Assembly: GCA_016703325.1 (NCBI GenBank)
Contig: JADJCH010000024.1
Coordinates: 1-64,000, forward strand
Origin: Burkholderiales bacterium
Lineage (GTDB): Bacteria > Pseudomonadota > Gammaproteobacteria > Burkholderiales > Burkholderiaceae_C
Reading direction: 5' to 3'
Length of the DNA: 64,000 bases
Shown here piece by piece: positions 8,747 through 17,530 of this stretch; the first letter of the stretch is position 1; the number at the start of each line of letters is the position of its first letter. The translations under genes and the position numbers were made by a program. The notes beneath the pieces are model-generated. The model did not search any database, was not told the origin of the DNA, and saw only the letters and a list, made by a program, of their open reading frames with translations.

Positions 8747-10663
8747 TTACTGCGCCAGCCCCAGGAAGGAGGCCGGGATCTGGTCGGCCGCATAGCCGTT
8801 GCGGCCGATGGCCGGCAGCAGCATCCAGTCGTCCACCGCGCGGCCCCAGCCGTCGTTGGCGACGCTGCTGGTGTTGCCGCTGTGGCCGTTGGGAACGGCG
8901 AGTTGCGGGTGGTCGAAGGGGGCTGCGTGTTTGCGCACGCGATCATCGGTCAGCGCCTTCAGGAAGGCGACCAGGGCGGACTTTTCGTCGCTGGTCAGGC
9001 CCAGCGGCTGGATGTCAGCGTCCAGGTCGGCGATGTTGGCGCGGGCGAAGTTGCCGCCACGGTTGTAGAACTCCACCACCTGGGTCAGCGTGGCGGTGCC
9101 TCCGTTGTGGAAGTAGGGTGCGGTGAGTTCGACGTTGCGCAGGCCCGGGGTCTTGAAGCTGCCCTGCACCGCGATGCGGGTGAAGGGGGTGACCAGATCG
9201 TCCAGCAGCGCCTGTTCGTAGATGTTGAACAGAAGGATGGACTTCTTGGCCAGGCCGGCGAAGGACAGCGGGTTGCCGAAGGGGTCGTTGCCGCCCACGC
9301 CGACGTCCTGCGCGGTGGGGGTGACGCCGATGTTGTAGAAGCCTTCGTCGTACACCGCCACACCACCGTTGCCCATCACCATGCGGTTGAGGCGGTCGGT
9401 GAACAGGCGGCGGTGGATGCTGGCGTTGGTGAAGGCAGCGCCGCCGTGGCAGTTGACGCACTTGCCCTTGCCCTGGAAGACGCCCCAGCCGGTCAGCTGC
9501 TGCGGGGTCAGCACCGAGCCCTGGCCTTCTGCGAACTTGTCGAAGGGGGTCTGGTCGGACACCAGGGTGGCCTGGTACATCTGCAGCGCCAGCCCGAAGA
9601 AGAGGCTGAAGTTGGCCTCCATCTGGTTGTAGCTGCGCCCGCCGACGGTGACGGTCTGGCTGCCGTTCCACCATTCGGAGCGGAAGGCGGTCTTGACCAT
9701 GTCGGCGTAGGAGGCGGTGGCCAGGCCGTCGCCGTTGGCCGCGCGGCGCGAGGCCAGCACGCTGTCATCGGCGGCCACCTGCTGGCCGGCCAGCGGGCGC
9801 AGGGAGCTCATCTTGCGGCCCAGGTCGGCAAAACGCCGGCCGGCGGCGCTCATCTCCAGGTCGCTCAGCGGCGGGCCGGAGGCCTGCGAGGCCAGGCTGG
9901 AGTCGTTGAGGGTGATCTGGACCGAACGCACCTGCTGCTTCCAGCCGAACAGGGACCAGGTGGACTCGTTCTTGTAGACGCGCGCTCCGGTGTCGCGCTT
10001 GCCCCAGGGGTTGACGCCGTTGAAGATGGTCTGCGCCCGGCCGTCCCAGAAGTTGCGCAGGTTGAACACCGCGTTGATCACGCTGGGGGTGTTGCGCGGT
10101 TCCACCTGGCGGGTGTTGACCGCACCGACATGGAACACCGGGTCGTAGACCACCTGGCGGTTGTCCTCGGCCTGGCCGGGGACAACGCTGCTGAAGTTCT
10201 CGCGGAACACGCCCTGCGAGCTGGAGACGGCCGCCAGGCTGCGAACGACCGCTGAATCGCGGTTGTTCGGGTCGGAGAACTGGTGGAAGGGGAAGTCGCC
10301 AGCCTTGAGCTGGTAGTTGGGCCCGCCGAAGGCGAAGCTGGTGCCGTTGGGGCCCCGCGACAGCTGGTTCTTGGAGCGTGGATCGGCACCGGCGTGGAAA
10401 TGGCAGGAGGCGCAGGCGGTCTTGGCATCGCTGCCCACCCGCATGTCCCAGAAAAGCGCCTTGCCCAGCGCGATGGTGGCCGCACGGTCCTGCACGAAGC
10501 TGCCCAGGTTGGACGGTTCCGGCCGGCTGGCACGGGCCAGGGAGGAGGGCGTCTGCGCGACAGCCACCGAGGTGAAGGTCATGAGGCCGAAGGTCGCAGC
10601 AAACGAGAGCATCGAGCGACCCAGGGGGACAGGGGACAGAACTGGAGCGGTTGGTGTCGACAT
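8747..10663 (-). CDS. di-haem cytochrome c peroxidase-family protein, periplasmic
   Basis: A protein of about 638 residues with an N-terminal signal peptide ending near VAVAQ. Two c-type haem motifs are visible, CASCH in the N-terminal third and CVNCH in the second half, with the arrangement of the CcpA/MauG superfamily. The signature FKTPGLRNVELTAPYFHNG that follows the second haem is diagnostic. It is much longer than classical bacterial peroxidases (about 330-380 residues) and nearer the large di-haem group. Electrons would come from soluble cytochromes. ATG 10663 is preferred over an upstream TTG at 10705. A LysR regulator is divergent and may control it. Confidence 0.87.
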   Translation of the reverse strand: MSTPTAPVLSPVPLGRSMLSFAATFGLMTFTSVAVAQTPSSLARASRPEPSNLGSFVQDRAATIALGKALFWDMRVGSDAKTACASCHFHAGADPRSKNQLSRGPNGTSFAFGGPNYQLKAGDFPFHQFSDPNNRDSAVVRSLAAVSSSQGVFRENFSSVVPGQAEDNRQVVYDPVFHVGAVNTRQVEPRNTPSVINAVFNLRNFWDGRAQTIFNGVNPWGKRDTGARVYKNESTWSLFGWKQQVRSVQITLNDSSLASQASGPPLSDLEMSAAGRRFADLGRKMSSLRPLAGQQVAADDSVLASRRAANGDGLATASYADMVKTAFRSEWWNGSQTVTVGGRSYNQMEANFSLFFGLALQMYQATLVSDQTPFDKFAEGQGSVLTPQQLTGWGVFQGKGKCVNCHGGAAFTNASIHRRLFTDRLNRMVMGNGGVAVYDEGFYNIGVTPTAQDVGVGGNDPFGNPLSFAGLAKKSILLFNIYEQALLDDLVTPFTRIAVQGSFKTPGLRNVELTAPYFHNGGTATLTQVVEFYNRGGNFARANIADLDADIQPLGLTSDEKSALVAFLKALTDDRVRKHAAPFDHPQLAVPNGHSGNTSSVANDGWGRAVDDWMLLPAIGRNGYAADQIPASFLGLAQ

Positions 10664-10906
10664 GGAGTGGGCTGGTTGAGCCGACGAGGCGGCGATCTGT
10701 GACAAAGTTAATGGTATGTGTCGAAATGTAAGTTTGGTAATTGAGTTCCGTCAATCTGTCACGCTGTCCGTGCCACCTCGTATCACCTTTGCCGGAGGGG
10801 CAGTTGGCGTGACCGGATCGCCTTCTGTTGTCGCCTTCTGTTGGGGGACTGCCTACACTGGTCTTCCCCGAACTCGGCATGGCCCGCCACGGCCCACCCT
10901 TGACCC

Positions 10907-11830
10907 ATGCGCCGCAAGTTGCCTTCCACCGCCGCGTTGGCTGCCTTTGAAGCGGCAGCCCGCCACCAGAGCTTCACCCGTGCGGCAGAAGAGCTGGCAC
11001 TCACGCAGAGTGCGGTGTGCCGGCAGGTGGCTGCGCTGGAGGCCTTTGTCGGGTTGCCGCTGTTCCGGCGCACCCGCAGGGGGGTGCAGCTCACCGAAGC
11101 GGGTGCCGCCTACAGCCGCCGGGTGCGTGCCCGGCTGGAGGAGGTGGAGCGCGACGCACTGGAGCTGATCAGCAACGGCGCGGCCGGCGGGGTGCTGGAG
11201 TTGGGGGTGCTGCCGACCTTTGCCACCCAATGGTTGCTGCCGCGGCTGCAGGACTATCTGCAGCGGCACCCTGGGGTGACGGTGAACTTCACCCCGCGCA
11301 CGCGGCCCTTCCTGTTCGAGGAAACGGAGCTGGATGCGGCGATCTACGCCGGTGAGGCGGGCTGGCCGGGGACGGAGGCGGCCTTCCTGCTGCCCGAAAC
11401 GCTGATCGCGGTGGCCAGCCCGGCGTTGCGCCAACAGGCGCTGGAGGCCGCGGGGGGTGAGCTGGGCGCCGAGGCCCTGCTGCGCCTGCCGCGGCTGCAG
11501 ATCAGCACCCGGCCGCGGTTGTGGCGGCAGTGGTTCGATGCCCAGGGCATCGAGTCACCGCAGGCCATGGCCGGCATGCGCATGGAGCTGTTTTCGATGG
11601 TGGCCCAGGCGGCGGCGCAGGGGCTGGGGGTGGGGCTGATCCCGCGTTTCCTGGTGGAGCGGGAACTGGCCAGCGGCAGCCTGGTGCAGTTGCTGCCGGT
11701 GGAGCTGCCGAGCGACCGCTCCTACTGGTTCATCGTGCCGCAGCGCAAAGCAAACCAGCCGCTGGTGAGCGGATTCCGGGAGTGGCTGGTGGCACAGGCT
11801 CGGCCAGAGACCGGGGCACAGGAAGGTTGA
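10907..11830 (+). CDS. LysR-family transcriptional regulator (GcvA-like)
   Basis: A regulator of 307 residues. The N-terminal winged helix-turn-helix shows LAAFEAAARHQSFTRAAEEL, LTQSAVCRQVAALE and LFRRTRRGVQLTEAG, followed by a periplasmic-binding-protein-like effector domain. The pattern at the start is that of the GcvA subgroup. It is transcribed divergently from the di-haem peroxidase gene across a 243-bp region that is locally AT-richer (10700-10760), the usual arrangement for a LysR activator and its target. The effector is unknown. Confidence 0.92.
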   Translation: MRRKLPSTAALAAFEAAARHQSFTRAAEELALTQSAVCRQVAALEAFVGLPLFRRTRRGVQLTEAGAAYSRRVRARLEEVERDALELISNGAAGGVLELGVLPTFATQWLLPRLQDYLQRHPGVTVNFTPRTRPFLFEETELDAAIYAGEAGWPGTEAAFLLPETLIAVASPALRQQALEAAGGELGAEALLRLPRLQISTRPRLWRQWFDAQGIESPQAMAGMRMELFSMVAQAAAQGLGVGLIPRFLVERELASGSLVQLLPVELPSDRSYWFIVPQRKANQPLVSGFREWLVAQARPETGAQEG

Positions 11831-11873
11831 TGGCGCTGCGCCCGGGACGGACGAGCCGTATCCAGGTCCTGAA

Positions 11874-12422
11874 TCAGGCCCGTGAGGCCAGATCGTGCAG
11901 CACCACCGGTCCGGCGCGGCGTTCGATCGAGCCGAGCAGCTGCGGCTTCCATCCCAGGGCGAACAGCCCCTGGGCGGTGACGAACATCGGGCCGACCAGC
12001 AGGCCCGGCAAGTCGTCGAAGAAGTCGGCCTTGCGGCCTTCGTAGTAGTGGCCGATGAACTGGAACAGTCCGCTCAGACCCAGAAAACCCAGCCCCCAGC
12101 CCAGCCAGGCCACCGTGCTCCATTGACCCAGCGGGTGCGCAGCGGCCAGCAGCGCCGCGGTGCAGAGGCTGACCATGCAGCCCAGCATCCATTCCCCGCG
12201 GGTCAGGTACCAGGACGCGGCCATCACCCAGACGACCCAGGCGGGGGTCAGGTGCAGCTCGCCGAACACCAGCGTCGGCCGGGCCAGCAGGATGCCCAGT
12301 GCAAACACCATCATCGGGATGCCGATGAAATGGGTGTGCAGGTTGCGCTGATCCCGGTGGCTGGCCGCGTACCGGGCCAACAGGTCGAATGCACTGAGCC
12401 GATGGGTGAGAAGGTGAACCAT
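11874..12422 (-). CDS. Mpo1-like (DUF962) membrane protein
   Basis: A protein of 182 residues with four or five hydrophobic helices. The opening SHRDQRNLHTHFIGIPMMVF and the later FIGHYYEGRKADFFDDL carry the conserved His and Asp residues of the DUF962 family. The yeast homologue Mpo1 is an iron-dependent dioxygenase acting on 2-hydroxy fatty acids, and the histidines needed for metal binding appear to be present. The bacterial role is not established. The stop codon faces the LysR gene. Confidence 0.88.
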   Translation of the reverse strand: MVHLLTHRLSAFDLLARYAASHRDQRNLHTHFIGIPMMVFALGILLARPTLVFGELHLTPAWVVWVMAASWYLTRGEWMLGCMVSLCTAALLAAAHPLGQWSTVAWLGWGLGFLGLSGLFQFIGHYYEGRKADFFDDLPGLLVGPMFVTAQGLFALGWKPQLLGSIERRAGPVVLHDLASRA

Positions 12423-12605
12423 GTGAAGGCTGCGTTGGACCGCCCTCGGCCGACCCCGGGCGGCGATGGTCCTGAATGGACCATGAACACCCGAAGAATG
12501 CCATGACTGCGGGGGGAAGCCACATCCAAACGAGGGGAAAACCGGGTGTTTCCTCGGCTGGACGCCACCGTCGGGCGGTTGTGTGGCGCCGTGGCTGCGC
12601 CGCAG

Positions 12606-14660
12606 TCAAGCCTCAGCCGGGTGGACGGGCAACAGGGGCGGCAACGGCGAGGCCTGCAGACGGATCCGGAAACAGGCGCCACCGGCTTGTGCATCGGCCT
12701 GGGGACAGGCTTCCAGCTCGCCGCCGTAGCGTTCCAGCAGGCTGCGACTGATCCACAGGCCCAGTCCGTTGCCCTCGCGTTTGGTGGTGAAGAAGGGCTC
12801 GAACAGGTGCTCGCGTTGCGCCGCGTCCAGGCCGGGGCCGGAGTCGGCCACCTCGATCACCACCTCCTGCTCACCCACATTCCGGCTGCGCAGCAGCAGC
12901 CGCCCGCCGGTGGGCATGGCCTGGGCGGCGTTGACCAGCAGGTTGATCAGCACCTGCTGCAGCTCCTGCCGGTTGATGGATACCTGGCGGGTCGATCCGT
13001 CCTGCCGCTCCACCCGGATGCCCTGCTGCACCAGCAGGTGGTTGACCAGCACCAGGCTGGCGGTGAGCACGTCGCGGGGATGCAGCGGCTCCATATAACC
13101 GGCGAACTCGGTGGGCCGGGCGAACTGCAGCAGCTGGGTGACGATCAGCCGCATGCGCTCGATCTGCTCGTCGATCAGCCTCAGCTCCGCCGCGGCGGGC
13201 AGGGCTGCTTCACCCAGCAGCAGGCGCAGCAGGTCCAGGTTGCCCTGGATCACGGCGATCGGGTTGTTCACCTCGTGGGCGATGCTGGCGGTGAGCTGGC
13301 CGATGGCGGCCAGCTTCTCGCTGCGCACCAGCTGCTGCTGGGTGGAGCGCAGGCGCTCATGGCTGGCTTCCAGCTCCCGGGTGCGGTCGGCCACCTTGAG
13401 GTCCAGCTCCTCGCCCCAGCGCTGCAGCGCGCGGGTCTTGTCGTCGATGACGTCGAGCAGGTGGTCCAGCGTTGCGGCCAGCCGGGCGATCTCCTGCGGG
13501 GTGCGGCGGCTGCCGATCGGCCCAGCCCGGGCGGTGAGGTCGCCGCGCTCGACCCGCTGCAGGGTGGCCGTCATGCGTTCCAAAGGCCGGTAGATCTGCC
13601 CCGCAGCACGCAGGGACCAGATCGCGGCCAGGATCATCACCGCAAAGAAGACGACGCCAATGCCGGCCAGCACGGCGTACTTGATCCAGGCAAAAGGCTC
13701 TTCGAGGTAGCCGACGTAAAGCATGCCCACGCGTTGGCCGGCGGCATCGGACAGGGGAAGATACGCCGATACGTACCAGTCCTTGACCACGAACGCGCGG
13801 TCCAGCCAGGTCTCGCCGCGGCCCAGCACCGCCTCGCGCACTTCCTGCGACACGCGGGTGCCCACCGCACGCTGCTCGCCTTCGGTCACCTGGCCGGGGT
13901 CGGCGAACAGCCGCACGTTGGTGGTGATGCGCACATCGTCCAGGAACAAGGTGGCGGTGCCCTGGCTGCCGAAGGGCAGCGAACCCTCCGGGTAGACGAT
14001 CTCGTTGATGTGATCGATGAAGCCCAGGTTGCGATTGAGCATCACACCCCCCTGCAGCCAGCCGATGCGGCGGCCCTGATCGTCCAGCACCTGCTCCAGC
14101 GCGGTGAGCAGCAACGCGCGGTCCTCCACCGCCCGGGTGGTGGGGGCGGCATTGCGCGTGGGCAGCAGGCGGATGCGCGCCCTTTCGGCCAGTTCCGAGC
14201 CCAGGCCGGAAAGTTCCTCCTGCCCGGCCAGCGTGACCGCCGCATTCGGGCCGCTGCCCTGTTCGACCGCATCCGGAGGCAGCAGGCGCAGGAAGTCGAA
14301 GTGCAGCCGACGCCGCTGGCCTTCCAGCAGCTGGGTGAGCTCGGCGCGTCGCGCCAGCGACCGCAACAGTCGGTGCGAGCCGGCCACCGCCGCAGTGCCG
14401 GAACCCACTTCCGCCTGCACCCGTTCGAAATAACCCTGCGCCACCGCGAGGTCGCTGCGCACCTTGCCGATCAGCAGCCCGTCAATGGCGTTGTTGCCCC
14501 AAAGCAGCAGGATCAGGCCCAGCAGAGGCAGCACGCCCAACAGCGGCAGCAGGGTCAGGGCGAGCAGGTGCCTGCGCAGCGGTGCGGCCTTCAGCAGGCT
14601 GCGCGTGGACGCCGTAGGCGCGGCGCTCTCAAGCGCCTCCGGTTCAGCCTGCCACCACAC
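12606..14660 (-). CDS. membrane sensor histidine kinase at the end of the formate dehydrogenase operon
   Basis: A kinase of 684 residues: transmembrane helix at about 29-53, a periplasmic double-cache-like domain (about 55-310), a second transmembrane helix at about 320-345, HAMP, a coiled coil, then HisKA with IAHEVNNPIAVIQGN and a HATPase domain (LINLLVNAAQAM, DSGPGL, GNGLGLWIS). It starts at GTG 14660 and overlaps the end of fdhD by 17 bp, so it is in the same operon. No receiver gene lies beside it; the NtrC-type regulator at 21757, on the other side of the cluster, is the likely partner. The periplasmic sensor may read formate or a related signal; this is inference. Confidence 0.9.
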   Translation of the reverse strand: MWWQAEPEALESAAPTASTRSLLKAAPLRRHLLALTLLPLLGVLPLLGLILLLWGNNAIDGLLIGKVRSDLAVAQGYFERVQAEVGSGTAAVAGSHRLLRSLARRAELTQLLEGQRRRLHFDFLRLLPPDAVEQGSGPNAAVTLAGQEELSGLGSELAERARIRLLPTRNAAPTTRAVEDRALLLTALEQVLDDQGRRIGWLQGGVMLNRNLGFIDHINEIVYPEGSLPFGSQGTATLFLDDVRITTNVRLFADPGQVTEGEQRAVGTRVSQEVREAVLGRGETWLDRAFVVKDWYVSAYLPLSDAAGQRVGMLYVGYLEEPFAWIKYAVLAGIGVVFFAVMILAAIWSLRAAGQIYRPLERMTATLQRVERGDLTARAGPIGSRRTPQEIARLAATLDHLLDVIDDKTRALQRWGEELDLKVADRTRELEASHERLRSTQQQLVRSEKLAAIGQLTASIAHEVNNPIAVIQGNLDLLRLLLGEAALPAAAELRLIDEQIERMRLIVTQLLQFARPTEFAGYMEPLHPRDVLTASLVLVNHLLVQQGIRVERQDGSTRQVSINRQELQQVLINLLVNAAQAMPTGGRLLLRSRNVGEQEVVIEVADSGPGLDAAQREHLFEPFFTTKREGNGLGLWISRSLLERYGGELEACPQADAQAGGACFRIRLQASPLPPLLPVHPAEA

Positions 14661-15600
14661 GAACAGCGGGCGGCAGCGGCTCGGGCTCGGAGTCGAAGCG
14701 GTCGAAACCGGTGTAGCAGAGGAAGTGCCGGTTCGCCGCCCGGCCGAACAACGTCATGCCCAGCCGGCTGGCCAGCTCGTGGCCCATCTGCGTCACGCCG
14801 TTGCGCGACACCACGATGGGGATGCCCATCTGCGCGGCCTTCAGCACCATCTCGCTGGTCAGCCGCCCGGTGGTGTAGAAGGTCTTGTCGCCGCCGGTCA
14901 CGCCGTTCAGGGCCATCCAGCCGGCGATGGTGTCGATGGCGTTGTGGCGCCCGACGTCCTCGACGAAAATCAGCTGCCCGCTGGCCGACGCGCACCCGGG
15001 GCGCGCGGCGCTGAACAGGGCGCAGCCGTGCACCGAGCCGGCGCGGCGGTGGATGTCGTCCTGCCGGCGCATCTGCTCCAGCAGGCCGTGCAGGTCGCTC
15101 TGGCGGATGCGTGCGCTGGCCGCGTCGGGCAGGCGGATCTGTTCCAGCTGCGCCATCGCGTCGCCGAACACCGTGCCCTGGCCGCAGCCGGTGGTGACCA
15201 CCCGGCGCGCGGTGCGGGCTTCCAGGTCGGGGATGCCGCCCCGGGTGCGCACCGCCGCCGCATCGACCTCCCAGTCGACGGTGATCGACTCGACCTCGTC
15301 GGCCGAGGCGATCAGCCGCTGGTTGATCAGGTAGCCCAGCACCAGCAGCTCGGGGGCTTCGCCCAGCGTCATCAGCGTGACCAGCTCACGTTTGTCGACG
15401 AAGACCGTCAGGGGCCGCTCGACCGGGATCGCGATGCGGCGGCGCTGCCCATGCTGGTCGAGGATCTCGATCTCGCGGGTGAGGGCGTCCTTGGCCTGGG
15501 TCAGGACCGTGGCAGCCTTCGCCTGAGGCAGGTCCCGGGCCGAAGACGGCATCACGTCGTCGGCATTCCAGAGGGGAGCGCGTTCACTGACGGGGGCCAT
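14644..15600 (-). CDS. fdhD: FdhD, formate dehydrogenase sulfurtransferase
   Basis: A protein of 318 residues. FdhD carries sulfur from the cysteine desulfurase IscS to the molybdenum or tungsten cofactor of formate dehydrogenase, which is needed for activity. Visible family features are the GYLINQRLI segment, the catalytic-loop TTGCGQGTVFG (family CxxC motif reduced here to a single cysteine), HGCALF, and the cofactor-binding VEDVGRHNAIDTIAGW with FYTTGRLTSEMVLKAA. The first ~35 residues are a variable extension. A perfect AGGAGG ribosome site precedes ATG 15600. It lies directly downstream of the structural genes. Confidence 0.96.
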   Translation of the reverse strand: MAPVSERAPLWNADDVMPSSARDLPQAKAATVLTQAKDALTREIEILDQHGQRRRIAIPVERPLTVFVDKRELVTLMTLGEAPELLVLGYLINQRLIASADEVESITVDWEVDAAAVRTRGGIPDLEARTARRVVTTGCGQGTVFGDAMAQLEQIRLPDAASARIRQSDLHGLLEQMRRQDDIHRRAGSVHGCALFSAARPGCASASGQLIFVEDVGRHNAIDTIAGWMALNGVTGGDKTFYTTGRLTSEMVLKAAQMGIPIVVSRNGVTQMGHELASRLGMTLFGRAANRHFLCYTGFDRFDSEPEPLPPAVRVVAG

Positions 15601-15615
15601 GGTGACCTCCTGGAG

Positions 15616-15987
15616 TCAGGGCTTCTTGGCGGGGGTGGGTGCCGCAGCGGTGGCTGTCGCAGCAGCAGCGGCAGGTGCACCTGAGGCCGCTGCGGGCGGC
15701 AAGTACACGAAGGGACCCGGGTCGGTGCAGGCAGCCGTAGCCACCGCGGGCTTGACCTCCTTGCCCGCCTTCTTGGCCGCGGCCAGGTGCTGGGCCGCCA
15801 CGCGGTCCTGCGACTTGCACAGCTGGTAGGCTGCGACCTTGTTGCCGTGGGCTGCCTTGGCGGCGGCTTCGGCGGCCTTGGCCTTGGCCTCGTCGCTGGG
15901 GGTGGGCAGCTTGGCCGTGGCCGGCGTGGCCAGGGCTGCAGCCAGGACAGCCGCCAGCGAGAGGGCGATGGAGTGCAGCTTCATCAT
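15616..15987 (-). CDS. small secreted protein of the formate dehydrogenase cluster
   Basis: A 123-residue protein with a clear Sec signal peptide (MKLHSIALSLAAVLAAALA, cleavage near ATPATA). A Lys/Ala-rich helical middle and a Pro/Ala tail follow. Two cysteines (YQLCKSQDRV and TAACTDPGPF) could form a disulfide in the periplasm. It lies between the gamma subunit and fdhD. I recognise no named domain. Its position suggests an accessory role at the periplasmic face of the enzyme. Confidence 0.72.
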   Translation of the reverse strand: MMKLHSIALSLAAVLAAALATPATAKLPTPSDEAKAKAAEAAAKAAHGNKVAAYQLCKSQDRVAAQHLAAAKKAGKEVKPAVATAACTDPGPFVYLPPAAASGAPAAAAATATAAAPTPAKKP

Positions 15988-16047
15988 CGGTTCCTTGCGG
16001 ACGCGTTGGATGCGTCGGGTGCGATAGGTGCCTCGGAGGACGGCGGG

Positions 16048-17232
16048 TCAGGCCCGGCCCTGTGCAGCGGTGGGGGGCGCGGCGTTCGACGCGACCTGGT
16101 GAGAACGCTGCGTCGGGATCTTGCCGGCGTCGATGTCGGCCAGCCACAGCTCGTGGTGTTCCTTGGCCCAGGCGGCGTCCACCCAGCCGGTGCGCATCGC
16201 GTCCAGCGCACCGCGCGTGCCGATGGTGCCCATGTAGATGTGGCCCATCAGCATGGCGGTCATCACCACTGCCGCGCTGGCGTGGATCATGTGGGCGATC
16301 TGCATGTTGCCGCGCAGGGCGGGAATGCCCGGCATCAGCTGGTCGAGCACCAGGCCGGAGGCGACGATGATCAGCCCCGGGATGGTGACGCCCCACCAGA
16401 AGATGCCCTTCTCGCCGGCATTGAAGCGGTGCGAGGGGATCTCATGGTCACCCAGCATGCCGCCGGCCTTCTTGAGCCAGACGAAGTCGGCCTTGTTGGC
16501 GATGTTGTCCTTCACGAAGGTGAGCACCACGATCACCAGCGACACCGCGAACAGCGGGCCGACGAAGTTGTGCATCGTCTTGAGCAGCCAGGTCAGCCAA
16601 CCGAACAGCGTGCTGCCGATCACCGGCAGCAGGATGAACTTGCCGAAGGCCATCACCAGCCCCGACACCGCCAGCGCGACGAAGGCCCCGGCGTTGGCCC
16701 AGTGGGCGGCGCGTTCGAACGGGGTGAAGCGCTCCACCTTGCGCCCGGTGTCTCGCACCGGCTGGCCCAGCGGGCCCTTGGTCGCGTAGAAGATGGCGAT
16801 GGTCAGAGCCACGATCAGCAGGAAGGCGCCGCCGTAGGGCAGGATCCAGCGGTTGCGCACCTCGCGCCAGGCTTCGCCCGCGTTGGTCAACCGCGAGCCG
16901 GGATATTGCGCGAAGGGCTGGATCAGCATGCCCTGCTCGGCGCCGGGCAGGCTGGTGGTGCCAGGCTGGCTCCCACTGTCGCGCACGCCGCGCCAGACCG
17001 GCGCGTTGTTGCCGGGCTGGGTCTGGGTGCGCGCGGCGGCGGATTCGTCCGCCTTCGGCTCGGCCGGCGCGACGAAGCCGGCAGGCGCCCCGCCGGTGGC
17101 GGTGGGCTGCTCGCGGGTGGCCTTCTCGGGGGTGGTGACCGCCGTGCCGGCGGCCGGGGCGTTCTGGGCCCAGGCCAAGCCACCGGCCAGCAGGGCGGCG
17201 GCGAGCAGGGCGGTGCGGATCAGTCCCGGCAT
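16048..17232 (-). CDS. fdhC: formate dehydrogenase gamma subunit (cytochrome b556)
   Basis: A protein of 394 residues. An N-terminal signal-like segment (MPGLIRTALLAAALLAGGLA) and about 90 periplasmic residues precede a four-helix di-haem cytochrome b domain. That domain begins near ERFTPFERAAHWANAGAF, and haem-ligand histidines are visible in AHWANA, MHNFVG, and AHMIHASAAVVMTAMLMGHIYMG. The subunit anchors the dehydrogenase to the membrane and passes electrons to quinone. ATG 17232 follows GAGGAGAT; the longer frame to 17466 overlaps the lipoprotein gene and is rejected. It is longer than E. coli FdnI (about 217 residues) because of the N-terminal periplasmic segment. Gene symbols for this family vary. 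Confidence 0.93.
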   Translation of the reverse strand: MPGLIRTALLAAALLAGGLAWAQNAPAAGTAVTTPEKATREQPTATGGAPAGFVAPAEPKADESAAARTQTQPGNNAPVWRGVRDSGSQPGTTSLPGAEQGMLIQPFAQYPGSRLTNAGEAWREVRNRWILPYGGAFLLIVALTIAIFYATKGPLGQPVRDTGRKVERFTPFERAAHWANAGAFVALAVSGLVMAFGKFILLPVIGSTLFGWLTWLLKTMHNFVGPLFAVSLVIVVLTFVKDNIANKADFVWLKKAGGMLGDHEIPSHRFNAGEKGIFWWGVTIPGLIIVASGLVLDQLMPGIPALRGNMQIAHMIHASAAVVMTAMLMGHIYMGTIGTRGALDAMRTGWVDAAWAKEHHELWLADIDAGKIPTQRSHQVASNAAPPTAAQGRA

Positions 17233-17275
17233 GACATCTCCTCGGTCGTACGCTGCGATGGACGGGGGGCGCCGG

Positions 17276-17530
17276 TCATGGCGCTCGTCCTGCGGTACGC
17301 GTGTACTCGTTCTGGTTGAGCATGCGGCTGCGGATCTGGCTGTGCCAGGCTTCGGCGTCACCGGCTTTCCAGCCGGCCGCCGTATAGGCGTCAGCGGTGG
17401 CCGGGCCTTCCCAGGGCTTGGCGTCGCTGATGCGCCCGCTGGAAATGGTCTGCGCCGACTCGCCACAGCCGCCCAGCGCCAGCAACGCCGCTGCCAGGGC
17501 GGTCGACAGGATCAGAGGGGGCCGCTTCAT
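17276..17530 (-). CDS. small lipoprotein of the formate dehydrogenase operon
   Basis: An 84-residue protein with a signal peptide ending in the lipobox LALGGCGES, so it should be lipid-anchored. The mature part (about 62 residues) has several aromatic residues (KPWEGPATADAYTAAGWKAG, EAWHSQIRSR). The ATG at 17530 overlaps the stop of the beta-subunit gene (TCATGA on the plus strand), which shows translational coupling. It sits between beta and gamma subunits. I recognise no named family; a role in assembly or stability of the periplasmic complex is inference. Confidence 0.75.
   Translation of the reverse strand: MKRPPLILSTALAAALLALGGCGESAQTISSGRISDAKPWEGPATADAYTAAGWKAGDAEAWHSQIRSRMLNQNEYTRTAGRAP

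Noticed and set aside
12546..15014. Open frame of 822 codons on the plus strand
   Set aside because: Antisense to the sensor kinase and fdhD.
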